From Pyrrhoderma lamaoense (taxonomy: Eukaryota; Basidiomycota; Agaricomycetes; Hymenochaetales; Hymenochaetaceae), in the NCBI GenBank assembly GCA_002794735.1, contig NBAZ01000026.1, positions 124,001 through 188,000 on the forward strand: a DNA stretch of 64,000 nt. Direction: 5' to 3'. Positions within the stretch are counted from its first letter, which is position 1. Each line of letters starts with the position of its first letter. Below are positions 12,580 through 25,526 of this stretch, piece after piece. A program made the translations under genes and the position numbers. Under the pieces are notes generated by a model. The model was not told the DNA's origin. It did not search any database and saw only the letters and a program-made list of their open reading frames with translations.

Positions 12580-14821
12580 TCAGCAACCATCATAGAGCTT
12601 ATTCCGGGGCGACAGGTAACCTGCGTTGGCCCATGTAGTCCAATTGGGATTCGAATAGGCTTCAAGATGTCTAGAATTAAAATATTAGTATCAGATACAG
12701 CTTCATCAGGTGTCATCACAGATAGTCATGTGTTACTCACGAATTGATGTATTTTGCCGTTGGATACCCACTTGGGTCACAACCTATGTTGTCCCCGCTT
12801 CCAATTATATCATCTCGTTGGTATACCCGTACATATTCAACATACATCCGTGACGGAAAAACTAGATGCTCAAAATCCTGAGCTTCGAAACTTGGACTCA
12901 TGCCAAGGTTTAGTACAAGATACATAGGCTCCTCAGGCACCAGCCTAGCGCTCACTTGGCTTACAGAATCAGCCCCGATTGATGCTGCGGTGACTCCCCA
13001 GCTTTCTTTTCCATGGGCGTACCATTGTATGTAACTGCTGTCCCGGGTCTTCGGGAAGAAAAAAATTCAATACCATAAGTAGAATACCCACTTCCGTTGT
13101 ATAAACTGTTCGAAACCTGAGTCACTGCTGAAATACTCTGCTGTAGTGCTGTTCCGGTAAAAGAGTTGAAATGCGTGATGTTTGGATCGATAATAACCGT
13201 TTCAGGTGTTGAATTTAGGAACTGAACGTGCGCGTTGAACGGTGCAACCTGAAAGCTCTGGCTCACCTCTCCACCTCCCTCACCGAAAGCAGCATTTTGT
13301 GCAGCTCGAGCAAGATCTACTTGTGCCTCGAGTACGTCTAATTCAGGCACGCCACGACCTACATTCGTATTTGGTCCAGGGTGATCAGAGTCTGGACAAG
13401 TACACGCGCTAAGCCTCTGTCCATTAAGGTCGCTCAGGTAACTCCCCTGCCATCCATCAGTTGTAGACGAGTTAGGATTTCCGTTGTGATCCATTTGCCT
13501 CGGAAAGGTGCCAATGTCACACGTATCATAACTGTAAGGCCATGTACCATCTGTCGTGGCGCCAAATCCTGCTCGGCCTAGGTTACCTAGCATCCACACA
13601 CCGGGCCACAGACCCGCGACTGATCCTGACCCTGGAAGGGAAACTGAGACCTCAACATATCCAGAGGAGAAACAAAATTTATTCCATCCCGTAAGCATAC
13701 CCGACATGTAGTCCAGCCCATGATTTTCAGTTTGAGACAATGTGATCACTAGTTTTCCTCCCTCCGTTGTTATTGCAGATGGGTCATACCACTCAAGGTC
13801 ACCTGTAGCCCAATAGTGAAAATCTTGGGCTTCCCAGTATGCATCATCACCAGGGTAAAAGCTTCTTCCATCGAGTTCAAATTCGTCAGAGAATACTAGA
13901 CTCCATGTTCGACCGTCACTTCCAGTTCGTTCATAGACATCAGTTGGAGTATCCTTGTCTATTAAGGATTTAAACCCAGGGAGTTCAGGTACCTGACCAG
14001 AACCGTTGATTCCACCTATGTTGAACTCAGAACCTCTAGGACCGTGAAGATCATAGAAATGTATTGCAACTGGGTACGCGAGAAAAAGGCCAAGAATGAC
14101 AAGAAGAAGAAGGAAAAGTGTTGTGACATTCGCAAAACCTCGCAATGAGCAAAAAACGAATGGTTGATCAAGCCCGCCTTTGTAACCGAAAGCATTATTA
14201 CGACGAAGCAAATGTCCAGACTTAGGTGGATCAGGCGCATGAAGATAATCGTCTGGTTCCGGTCCGGATGTGACCCATGGATAGATAGGATGGGGTAATG
14301 CGGCTGAAGGATTTGAAAAAGTCCTCGAAAGCGGTGAGTTTGGAACTATTCTCTTTTCAGATGGTGAAGAAGTAGATGTGGAAAACGAGGATCCGGCGGA
14401 TAAAAGCCTTTCAGAAAGACTAGGACTGATATTCTATGTGTTTATTCAAAAGAAGGTGATTAGTAGAACACACGATTAGATTATTACGATAATGAAAGGA
14501 ATATTCATATAAAGCCTGGGCGTGGAAATCTAATGCTCAGGTGATTATTAATTGTGGACTAACAATATCGAATATAGAACGCTTAATATGCAAACAAATG
14601 ATAATGCAACATACTGAGGTATCATATCTAGTCATACTGAATCTCTGGGTAACTACTTTTGATGGGCTCAATGGTCGGGATGGGGATACTGCACTGGAAG
14701 CCGCCCTATATCCAGGAGACATAGGTCGTATTTCGGCCGTAGGCGATGAGCTCTGATCCCGAGCTCGACGTACATCTATCGAATTACTGGGGAAATGATG
14801 TATATTTGAAGGAAGAGACAT
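12580..14821 (-). CDS. KRE6/SKN1-type GH16 protein of beta-1,6-glucan synthesis (one apparent frameshift)
   Basis: Type II membrane protein of the KRE6/SKN1 family, needed for cell-wall beta-1,6-glucan and acting in the secretory pathway. Model: exon 1 14821-14615, exon 2 14433-12741, exon 3 12670-12580, about 663 residues. The cytosolic N-terminus is Ser/Pro-rich. A conserved stretch (PIYPWVTSGPEPDDYLHAPD, then NNAFGYKGGLDQPFV) precedes one membrane helix at about 14055-14130. The lumenal GH16 domain has WSLVFSDEFELDGRSFYPGD, the catalytic ELDVLEAQ (ExDxxE), PEEPMYLVLNLGMSPSF, RMYVEYVRVYQRDD, and the terminal HLEAYSNPNWTTW...LYDGC. One base is missing in a T7 run (plus-strand A7, about 13059-13065), where FF must continue into a KTRDSSYIQWYAHGKESWGV-type frame. 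Exon sum 1991 confirms the one-base deficit. The 181-base first intron is longer than its neighbours, so a small extra exon is possible. Confidence 0.88.
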
Positions 14822-17800
14822 GGTCAAGACCACGAAAGCTAGAGAATATAGGGAGGCGTCGTGGTACGAGGATGAATACAATAGATTACAGCGACGAGCA
14901 TCCACATGGTGAGCACGGGTTAAGTATCAAAGTCTATTTCAACTTCACAGATACGGTAAGTACTCGCCGCCAACTCAATAAGAGTTGCATCAATCCGGAG
15001 GTCACACATTTATATTCCGTGATTAAAACTTCCATGTAATGAGCAGCGTAATCAATTAATTTTTACTTAGATGAATGTCTGAGACAACGATAAGTAGATA
15101 GAACCATATATTGATATATCGGGCTAGGACGTTCATCATGCTCACTTGTTGCTGTGAGCTGGCAAGACTCCTCGTGACGACATCGAGGAAGTTGAGTGTG
15201 ACATGGTAACTGTATGTGACAGAGCCATCGCGGAAGATATTACTAATGATATCAGCACATTATTTTTACTTTTTACATTCATGTAACTATGATAACCACC
15301 CCTACCCCTTGAATCCGATGTTCTTCGTAAGGGACAATATATGGCTAATATTGTGTGTTATATTTGAGACCATTTTGCACCCTACTTGATGTTGATTAGA
15401 GTAGGCCTACTTTAGATTTACTCATGAACCCTTCTTTCTATGATTATAGCCCAGAGAGAAAAAACATGAGCAACCAAGGAAAGCTTTGCGCATCTAAAGC
15501 CGAGGTATAGAAGCTAGCTATAAAAGTAGTGCAAAAATAAGACGGACACTACTTCGTTTTTTATATAAGACATGCAATCTTTCACAACGTTCAGATTTTT
15601 CACCTGAGTCTCTAATGATTTCTCTAGACTCCTTGACAAATAAATAACAATCGTTAACCAGCTTCACAAGGTGAGTTAGTAGCTTTTATTCGATCAGAAT
15701 CCAACTCCTGTCCCTTATTGGAACCGTTGGAATAAGTATCATCTACTTGAAAATTTCCCTGCATTGAACGATTTCCTTATCACTCAAAGTAAGGTTCCAA
15801 CTTGTACGATAACCATGAACATTACAACGACAAAAGCGAGGAGAAAACAGAGAACTAAATTTATCTTACCTTTTCGAAGGAACTACAATGTATCTTCACG
15901 CTTCTCAACCTCCAAATACACCTTCGTTCTAGATTTTGTCTAGAACTCCACGGGGCGGAACCTATAATATTGAGTGTAGATGACATCTGTTCCCCAGTTC
16001 CTCAATGATACGATGAAAGAAGGATCAACAACTTGTGTTCTGTTTTCCTCCGTTCGAATTCGAGTTCTCAAAATCCACAAAGTATCTATAATTTTTCAAT
16101 ACGGTGCCTACACAAATTGTACTAGTAATTGACTTTTCGGGCCGACCAGCGATCCGGACGTAAGCGGCCGAGGGTAACATCTATCACTAAGCCATCAACT
16201 TTAAGCAAGTCTCTAGTTCTCTTTCCTGCGATCTAGTAATCTGTCCATCTATCAAGGATATTGCTACTATAATACCATACATAATTTCAAAAAACATAAA
16301 TATAGAAATCTTAATTGAGATGTTAATTTTCCAAAGCTATAGGTTTGTTAGACGCCATCGGAATGGGTGCCCGACAACACTGCGGTTGTCTTAATGAGAT
16401 TCTCATTTGATATTAAGGCATCAAGCCTGAGTGTCCAACTTAAACTCAAGTTAAAATACGAAATCTTCTTTTCACAGATATACGTCATAATTTGATACCA
16501 TTATGATAGGTACCATAACGACTCACAGTCCATCATAGAAGGATTATAAAAGACAAGTGTAAAGATACTACCGCGGTGTTCATCCTAAAGGTGAGTGAGC
16601 TATAAACCAAAGGAACCTATTATATTGAATGATTGTTGAGTACATTCCGCGGCGTGCATGAAAGAACCTAGCTTTTAACCTTATTTTTTCTTGTTTGGCC
16701 ACTGGAGCTGCGTTTATGCATAGTGCTATGACCTTTTCCGCCTCGTTTGTTCTTGACGAAAGCTGGAAGCAACAAATCTGGTGCGAGACGGAAACATGAT
16801 TTTACCGTTACTTGTTTGTAAGCCTATTGGTAGAGATATTTGTGGAGTCGCAGTATTGGACGCTGTATTTAGTTAATCCGGTAGTCTAAGCTGTAAAGAC
16901 TTGCCGCGGAAACTGATTTGTCAGATCTTCTATATCCCGTTGTAACCCATTTGAGGTATCTTTTGAGTTATTTATATATAACTCTCCTTCTTTCGTGGTA
17001 TCTACTATTATATCGATAGACCGATCCGTATTAGAAGAGTTGATAAACAAGACATCAATCCAAGCATTCTTTAGCGCTTGGTTTATTTGTATAACGAGCC
17101 TCAAGTATCCTTACTGTGATGCATTATATACTCTTATGCTGGTACTGTCAACGTAGGTATGTATGAGAAGTAATCTCAAGTTGTGTACTTCAGGGACTCC
17201 CGAAGGTAATCTGATTCAGGGTCATCTATGCGTGAGCATAAGCTTATAGGAGATGGTTAAATACAACGCTCTCGAAGAAGCATAGAATCAATTGCAGCGT
17301 CTCGAAATTCGGACCGAAATACGTACTATACCGCGGCTGGAACGATCTACCGCAAGTGCTGATGCAATCTTGCGCTTCTACCGGATATGTGGAGGAACCT
17401 CATATCCTTAGATATAAACCCAACTTGACTGGTTATAAGAGGGTTTTTAACGAGGGAGAGAGGAGTTTGCCTAGATAGTTAGATAGAAAACCGGAAATCT
17501 TCTACCATTGCTCTTAGAGTTGCTTTCTTTTGATAAACTCACAATGTAATCTAATCAAACACACAAGAAAAGTTCCGAGTTTTCGCACACTCAAATTACT
17601 CGATGTCAGAACGCTTTGATCGACTAATCCAGAATTATGGAGAAATAAGTAACAAAGGTCTGAGCCAAACTAAGTCAGTGTTCTTTCCCGCCTTACGGTC
17701 AAAAGGTTCTGCACATAGCTTCGCTATTAAAAGTGAGAGAATCCAACGCGATTGCCGAGGAGATTCCAGGTATATCAAACCTCCGTCATCTACGCTTATT

Positions 17801-18039
17801 TGTATTGGCATCTGTCTAACAACTTCTAGCACGTTGTCCCGAGCTCTGCTCCGTTACTCCGTCTATCAATGGTACAAGGGAATTTGCGAACCTTTGTCCC
17901 CTGAACAACTGTCAACCGCACTCTCACGCTCACATCAGTCACAGTGTAAAAAAACTTGCTATTGGGTCATTACTCATAATATAAAAGCCAGACTGGTATT
18001 CGGAAATGAAGAAACTATAACATCCATTCTATACCTCTC
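14822..18039. other. Gene-free region upstream of the Zn2Cys6 gene
   Basis: About 3.2 kb of AT-rich sequence with only short unsupported ORFs, including 16886-17104 (minus). It divides the KRE6-like gene from the Zn2Cys6 regulator, which are divergent, so both promoters must lie here. No repeats or RNA genes recognised. Confidence 0.55.
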
Positions 18040-19560
18040 ATGTCCACTCCATCTAGTTCACTTGTTTTCAAAAAGCGCATTACTGAGGATGATGTGCAAG
18101 AACATGTTGACCACCGTAAGCGCCGCAGAAATAGGACTACTCAGTCTTGCTTAAATTGTCATGGATCTAAGAGGATGGTTTGTAGTTTATTAAGCTTATT
18201 CTATTAATGTTTCTCATGTTGGAGCAGTGTGATAGGTATTCTCAAACACATATCATTACAATGCGTAGTAGTGTTAATAGAGTCCTTAAAGGAAAAGACC
18301 AGCTTGTAGTCGCTGCGTGAAGCTTGGCCTGGTATGTATTTACCATATGTCTACTAGATCATTATGGATGATTTATCCATCTTCAAGAGTGGTACATGCG
18401 TTTATGAGGTCGATGATGTTTCACAAAGGTTCGTTCATATGATTGTTAACTGAGTTTGGATGCTGAGAATGCGTTTTCATCAGGAGTGCGGATAAGGATG
18501 AAGTTGCTCATCTCAAAAATAGAATAGCAGAGCTTGAAGGTTTTATTCGTGAATTTAAACGAAAACCTCACCCCCGGTGGTCCAATGACCTACGTAATCG
18601 TCATCAATCCATTCCATCGTCGCCGCAATCGGAAAACGGGATGGATAGTGACACTTCAGACATACAGAACCCACCGGGACTAGATAACAGCGACTCATGC
18701 GCAAGTTTGAATAGCCCGAGTTCAGACAACGTTCCACATACACCTTCAGGAACTCGTGCATGTCCTACCTTTTTCGGAGGACAGCAGGACGCCACGCTTT
18801 CAGAGTTTCCAGAAGCAACGAAAGTTCAAACACCATATATTGAACAGAGTTCTATCGCCGAATTCAGTACCAGCCATGCCGATTTCGACCATATCTTTGG
18901 ATTCGACGATTGCTCTCTCTTACCTAGGGAAGATGATAGCACATTGGCTCGGGTTTTTTCCCAAGTCCTCCAGGCTGAAATGAGAGCCCCAGCAATGTGC
19001 AAATGTATGAAAGGTTCTTCAGCCTATTCTGTTATACTGGAACTGGCCCCTCATCTGCGCCGAGCCCTTGATGCTATGAGTTCATTCCCAGAGCACAACG
19101 CATCTAGCTCGCACATATCATGTTCTTATCTAAACATGCTTCAAGAGCTAAGCTCATCTGTTACGTACGTCATTCCTTTGTTTGTGCGCTGATATACGGT
19201 TACCAAACGTTTTCTTATAGTTCTGTTGTCGAAGCCGTTTCGTCTTCTCTTTCCTCCTCAACCCCTATATACAATGTCGAAACACCCAACAATGTCTCGT
19301 TATCCACGAATGCTTCGGACCAGGATTCGCCTTTGCAACGTGTTCTAGCTGCCCGTCGGGCATCAGCCCTCAAAAAAGCCCAAGTTGACCAAGTGTCTCT
19401 TGACGCTACATCAAACTTCTCTCAAGCTCACTCAACGTGGGAAAATATTGACGCATCAGGATTGGGTACGGAGGCGCCCGAGTTCGATCAATTTATGTCA
19501 TGGGAGCCATCACCACTAGTCAACTGGCCAGCTCCATTCTCCTTGGTATCTGATCTATGA
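18040..19560 (+). CDS. Zn(II)2Cys6 binuclear-cluster transcription factor
   Basis: Fungal zinc-cluster regulator, nuclear. Six exons fit exactly: 18040-18177, 18228-18235, 18292-18331, 18388-18428, 18484-19164 and 19221-19560 (1248 bases, 415 residues). The cluster is split over four exons: CLNCHGSKRM, then C-D-R in an 8-base exon, then KRPACSRCVKLGL, then SGTC. This gives the C-x2-C-x6-C-x6-C-x2-C spacing followed by the sixth Cys. An Arg/Lys-rich segment lies before the first Cys, and a short coiled-coil linker (DEVAHLKNRIAELEGFI) follows. A Ser/Pro-rich region comes next, then a helical part with CKCMKGSSAYSVILELAPHL that recalls AflR-type C-terminal regions (weak). It is too short to hold the usual fungal-specific middle-homology domain. 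No gene cluster it might control is evident next to it. Confidence 0.88.
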
Positions 19561-22500
19561 AAACACATTTCCGCTTTCTGGAAGCTCTGTGTACTATTTA
19601 TTTCTTGTATTAAAATTGTGTATATGTAGATGTGGGGAAACAAAACTAGAGTAACTTCCTAAAATAGCATCAATGCAACTTACTAAAAGAAGCCATACCC
19701 TTTGCGAAAAAGCTCAAATATCACTGGTCATACGGTACAAGTATTATACAGATATCTTTCTCATCGCTAAGGGAATCATGGATGAGGCTGGCTGTACTCT
19801 TTAGGCATTTTGAGAAAAGTAAAAGCCATGGTATTCTCAAAATTCTAAGCCGCTATTTCGATTTATCCAAGTTCTATCAGGATAAATTCGAATATTTTCT
19901 TTCACTGCATTAAAAGTCCCGAGATACTATTTACATAATATAGGACTGTTCGGCTGTGGACCAGGTAGTCGAAGAATTGGAACGATTAAAATAGTCTTAA
20001 GCCCGTCTCGTTCTGATTATCCAAACCACGATTACCTCTATTTTACAAGACCATTATCCCACAATAGGTAATAACAATGAGCACAAGAAGCCTTTGCAAT
20101 AGAGGAGAAGTATCCAAGCTTTAGAAGTAGATAATTATCACCACCTGACCCAACGTCTTTTCTTTGTGTGAATGGAGAGTTAGGGGATCGATTTGCGTCT
20201 CATATTCCTCGACCTTCTACTTCATTCAGTATCATCCTATCTCCTGGAGCCATGCGAAGCTCGGTGTCTTCGGGGAAGTAGTCGAAGATAACCTCATAGA
20301 GGAAGTGGCGTACGTTTATCTCCATTTAAAACCATATAATATGAGCGAGACGGAGTAGTGCAACTATTATGGCCGCGATATCGTTGGTTTCCTGGATAAC
20401 TGAATGCATCGCTTCCAACCTGCATTAGATACATGAGGTAGAGTAGTAAAGAGAGCGCGGTGAAGTGATCGGTTCTCCGCTTCCGGGAGGAGCCTTATTG
20501 CGATGTACGGCATCAAGTTCAGGTTTTCAAGTGTCCATCACTCCCCGGAACAACTTACTTGCTATGAAAAGAGTGCCCTAGTATATCCTCTAGTATACTT
20601 AGATCAGCATAATATTATAAAAAGACTTAGGTTTTATACGAAGCGTGTAGAGACGGGCATCAAATTCTAAAAAAATAATGTTCCGAGTTACTTTTGATAG
20701 CCTGCTTCCGATGGTATTTCAAGTTATAGAGACACAAGATCATGTAGCCCACCCTATTCTGTGTATTTTCTAAGTCACAAGTGATGTATCACAACATATA
20801 TTAATTACCCAGTGATATGATTCCTAGGGTAGTCCTATGTAGAATAAAGTAATATTAAGAAGACGCCACATAAATGATCATATGGGATATTTACAAAGAG
20901 ATTTGAGCATGAGACACTGGTTATAAGCTAATAATAGTGATCTCTGGCAAACGTTCATCCTATGTATTTAAAGATTAACGTTTGTACTCGTATCCTTACC
21001 AAGCTAGAGTTGGTTGTTTGCCTCGAGGTAGATATTCAAATAAAAATAGGGGTTACATAATAAATACCAACCTTCATTCCGAGATGCACCTTTAATCGTC
21101 TATTGTAGTCAGGTGGAAGTCAAAGCTTACATCTATTTTCTAGACCAGATATGTGTATTATGAGACTAACACTGCTATATACTCTGAGACAAAAAAACAT
21201 CATCCAAATAACTTCGTTCAGGTCGGTTTCTTCAATAAAGCTTTTACAAATTCTATTTTCAATACATATTTCTTCTCAGACATGACTTGAGTAAACGATC
21301 TTTCCGCAATAATCAGGCTCTCCCACATCCATTATTGCTTCCGCAGCAGTTGGGATGCGGAACGGAATTGTCTTGCTTACCGGGAAAAGCTTGTAACCTC
21401 GGTCTTTCGATGTCCTTTGATAGATACACAAAGCTCGAAGGGCACTGCCCGAGAAGATATCAGAGGTGGAGATATCCTATCACCCGAGCTCCGACTTACC
21501 CCGTTTGATTAGGATCACCAAGTCTAGAGACTGGTGGAGTCTCATGAAGGACGAGTTCCATAGAAACATTTATTCCTTCCTAGGGAAATATAGGAGAGTT
21601 GACGGATTTATCAAACGATAGCATGTGTTAACAGAGTTAGATAATTTTTGTATGGCTTTGAGCGTACTACGATAGACAAACACCCATTGTCGTACTAAGG
21701 ATAGTCTAATACTTGCTCTTTGCCCTTGAATAACACCATGTATGACCATAACAGTTACGTAATGTCACACTCATAGAAACATAACCTTGATTAAATCTTC
21801 CCTGTGTGTACGCTTGCAGCCTTTTATACATATAGCTCCTATATGCTTTAAAAAAACCATCTCGCGGCTTCATATTGTGCTCTAAAGTGCCATTCTTGCT
21901 TCGAAAACGTTTTCTACTAATATAAAAAGTGAACTACAGCCTAGTTTTTGGTCGAAGTCTGCAAGGAGCCGAGAGATCGTGCCAAGAGTTTCATAAAATC
22001 TTTAGCCTTAGCCTTAACAAGCCCCTTACAGATTGATATTCAATCATCTCTGATGCAACGGACTTCCGTAAAATATGACTATAAAGCGCCCTACTGTCGT
22101 AGCTTTTATTCGGTTCAATGAGTGAGAAAAGTTTCCAGATACCTACCCTGGCGAAAGGGGTCATAACTTCACATACAAAGTAATCCCTTCATCTCTACCT
22201 TCGTTGATAAAGCTAACGTCACATTTCTTACGTCAATCAATATAATTATCTGTATCTTTTTCTCATCTGGAAGCCAACACATTGAGTTTAAATAATATTT
22301 GATATCAAACATTATTTTAATCACCAGAACGCCAAGCATGATCACTCACTTTCATTGAATTCAATTAATGGTACCTTGAAGCAAGAGTGCGTCATTGACT
22401 ACTTGGCCAATAACTTACTCATGATTACGTTACTGTTTCTATACCCATCAGTTCTTATTACATGTAGAGTAAACTAGCCTATAAACCAATACAAATCATA

Positions 22501-25446
22501 GGCACACAATCTCTTCCGCAACAATGGCAACGATGTTGTCATCTCTGATCCGACCTTAATCTTGACTTTTGCTGTGAACTCACAATTAAATACACCTTAA
22601 TGAGCTAATCTCTGGCACAAAAACATCTAACTTTTTTTCCAATTCATAAATTGTACATCTTCTCCCTTTCCATGTTGCACAAGGGAAACGAAGCTTAATA
22701 CTTTGAAATCATACATATATACACATGGGGTACATTCAGAAGCGACAGTAAATAACGTTTCATCGAAAAAAAACTCAGGGATTTACGTGTCCGGTTATTC
22801 TGAATGGTTTCTTAAGTTTCCGCATACTGACTGTCTAGCAGAGTTTTGATTGAGTCGTAAGAGTTTGACATCTTCCTGTGTTTTGAAGTAAGAGACTATA
22901 GAACATTGCTATCTAGCTTTCTCTTCTTATTCTAGCATTGTCAAGGACGTAACACACTCTCTAGAGCCTCTATTGAGATTATAATAATATTGAATACTAC
23001 GATGGGTAGATTCGACAATGTTCTAAAGTATCGGCCTACAAGCCTTACTCGATTCTAAAACTCAAGACCGAGTATGGAGTAGTAGCATACATGTATCTAT
23101 CTTCGTACAAATTTTATGCGCGCTGATTACACCAAACTAGACTCATGATTCAGTAGTGAAGTAGTAACGAGAATCTCAGATAACGTAAGTTAGCCATATA
23201 ATTACATAATAGTTTTCTTATTTCACAAGGTCCAAGCATATCTCTAATAAAAGGGGCCTTTGAAGTAGCACTTCTACATTCACATCCTTGATGAAATATA
23301 AAACTTTTCGCTTTACCACTCAAGTACATAGAGAAGTCTTAACGACATATGGGCTATGAACAAGTGCCCATCGAACAACGTATTCATCATAGAATCAGGT
23401 GAAAACGCTTATAATCATGCTTACTGGATTACGCTGATCCAGCCCTTCTATACAAAACATCAACAAACTATAGCTTCATCTAATTAACTTGCTGTAAGTG
23501 AGAGAGAGAGAGAACAAAGCCTTATAATCGCCCAATCGTTATTGGATCTCCCGCTTGAATGAAATACTCTTATCTTTGGAATACTGCTTCTATCGGTAAG
23601 AATCGGGCACGATTGACTCTGAGTGGATCGCTTGGAGTTTTCTATGACGCACCTTCTTTAGGTTAGGCCCTTATTGATGAACCTGGGTTGTATCTGCTAG
23701 CCTCCATAAGCCTATCTGAGTATTAACCTTCTGATTGGCTGGCAGAAATGTTCATGATATAATCGTGAGGTTCCGAAAGTGAAGAGACATCCCTTGTTCT
23801 ATCAATATGTCCTTCGGGACTTCATTCGTTATAGGTTATAAGGATATCGTAAGAAGACAGAATTTTAATGTATTTGTTTCTTGTATGAAGAATGCCTCGA
23901 TCAGTATCTATATATTCCTGCCTTGTATATGGGAAAAGTTTAATAAAAAATGTTCATACTTTCAGAAATAACAAGTGGCATCCACAACCTTACTTGTAAA
24001 CTTTGGACGTCAAGCTCTAGAAAAAAATGTGATCTGACGCGATAATTAGAAGCCTAGAAGCGTAACCTGCCCCCATTAATCCTGGTGGGGATTAGCAGTT
24101 GCGATTTGCGGAGAGTTAAGGGACGGGGGGCTTCTCAATTTCCAGCTCCGAGATTCTGAATTTTTGCAGCCTATAAACACACAACGTTGCTTTCCATAAA
24201 TCACTCTCAATACTTCCAGCCTCCAACCTATGATTACACCTTCACGAGCCTAACTTGAGATCTCAACCGAGGATAGTGAAAACTTGAAATTCTAGTGTCA
24301 GGTTTGGACCTTTTTAGTTGTATTTATTTAGTGGCGAGGACCTGGGGTTCAAGAGTCTGCTTACCACCAGACACGATGCTCTAGCTCCCAATTTTGAGGG
24401 TTAAAAGGACAAGAAATTCGACTTTGGTCGGAGTGTAGAAATTGATAGAGACTTTGGGGGAAAGCTGAGACCTCACAGACCAGTAAAAGCAGTAGAAACG
24501 TACTTTTGACCTCTTTATACGTACAGCTACATGATACACCAAAGTTCGAAATCCAAGTGATACGATGTTTGTGATAATCAGGTACATTTCATGACCAGGT
24601 TTGCGAATATATGGAGAACGTACCACGAGCATCCTTCCTTCCGGGCGAATTCAATGAATTGCTTGATTTCAGTAATTTGACGAGGCTAAGAGATAAGGCA
24701 TCCATAAATCATGAGACTGTGTTTGTCCGCATTTCTAAACAATTTATGGGCTTACCATGCTGCTCACTGGGTGCTTGACCTTGTTACACAAAGAGCCTGA
24801 CCGAAGCTATAGTTTGAGATAAAAGTGCATGTATTCTTGTCCGCTTGGACGACTTGTAGTACGGTCAGAACGTTACAAACTCGTTCGAGCATCCTAATAA
24901 GCAGCAGAGTAGTAGATAAAGAGTACAGGCGACTATCAGAGAGCTACTTCGGGGTGGGGTGTGTGTGAATAGTTTGAATGGGAGTTAACTGGTTAACTGA
25001 TTGAGAGGGATGTGCTTAATTAACTACAGCCTCAAGTCTGGAGGCTTATATATCAAAACGGCGAGATAAAGGGTAGATAATAAGGGAAGCATGGTGTCCG
25101 GGTGGCCATATACCACTGGACGAAGAGGTTTAAGCTATCAGAAATGAGGGGGACATATAAACGATTCCTATCCCGAGTAAGAGTAGAAAGTGAAGCTAAA
25201 TAGTATGAGAAATGAACCAGGCGCGCGGCCGAGTAGTAGCAATGGACGTTCCGGGCGAGTTACAAAGTGCATTATAAATGCACTACGACCGGCCAAACAC
25301 CTAGTTGGTCCTACAGGGGCTAAAGTCGAGTTGTTTGTGATTAGTGGTTCGTGGTTTCGAGGGACGTTGGGCACACATTATCATATACACGCGGACTTAA
25401 TCATTCATTGGGAGTGCCTTCAACCCTTCTAGATGAACGATTTCTT
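19561..25446. other. AT-rich gene desert with eroded coding fragments
   Basis: Almost 6 kb with no supportable gene. Many stop codons in all frames and AT-rich composition. Apart from the fragments at 20200-20519 I see only short ORFs (21287-21508, 24381-24632, 25190-25432) without recognisable motifs, introns or codon bias. No terminal repeats or tRNA genes were found by eye. Confidence 0.6.
20200..20519 (-). pseudogene. Eroded coding fragments of unknown origin
   Basis: Two short protein-like stretches in the minus strand sit in different frames with stops between them. One, near 20519-20371, reads YIAIRLLPEAENRSLHRALF and goes on to GWKRCI. The other, near 20322-20200, reads RHFLYEVIFDYFPEDTELRM and goes on to APGDRMILNEVEG. 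Their composition looks like real protein rather than random translation, but no family is recognised. They could be the remains of one gene or of a transposon. Confidence 0.35.
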
Positions 25447-25491
25447 CCAAGTGCTAAAGTACCAAGTATTAAGGCGCCAAGCGCTAATAAT
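25447..25491 (+). repeat. Three tandem 15-base repeats
   Basis: Three consecutive 15-base units starting CCAAG: CCAAGTGCTAAAGTA, CCAAGTATTAAGGCG and CCAAGCGCTAATAAT. The first nine to eleven bases of each are the best conserved. Noncoding context at the border of the desert and the microsatellite island. Confidence 0.6.
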
Positions 25492-25526
25492 CATATCTAC
25501 ATTACCCATCTCCTGAGAGAATTAGT

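Noticed and set aside
14537..14905. 122-codon minus-strand ORF as a separate gene
   Set aside because: Its middle part (from 14821) is the first exon of the KRE6-like gene; the rest is upstream leader and intron.
17603..18154. 183-codon plus-strand ORF before the Zn2Cys6 gene
   Set aside because: It overlaps the first exon of the well-supported regulator in another frame, has no motif, and its composition looks like translated noncoding sequence.
24345..24370. GGGGTTCAAGAGTC resembling a tRNA T-loop
   Set aside because: No cloverleaf can be drawn with the flanking bases.
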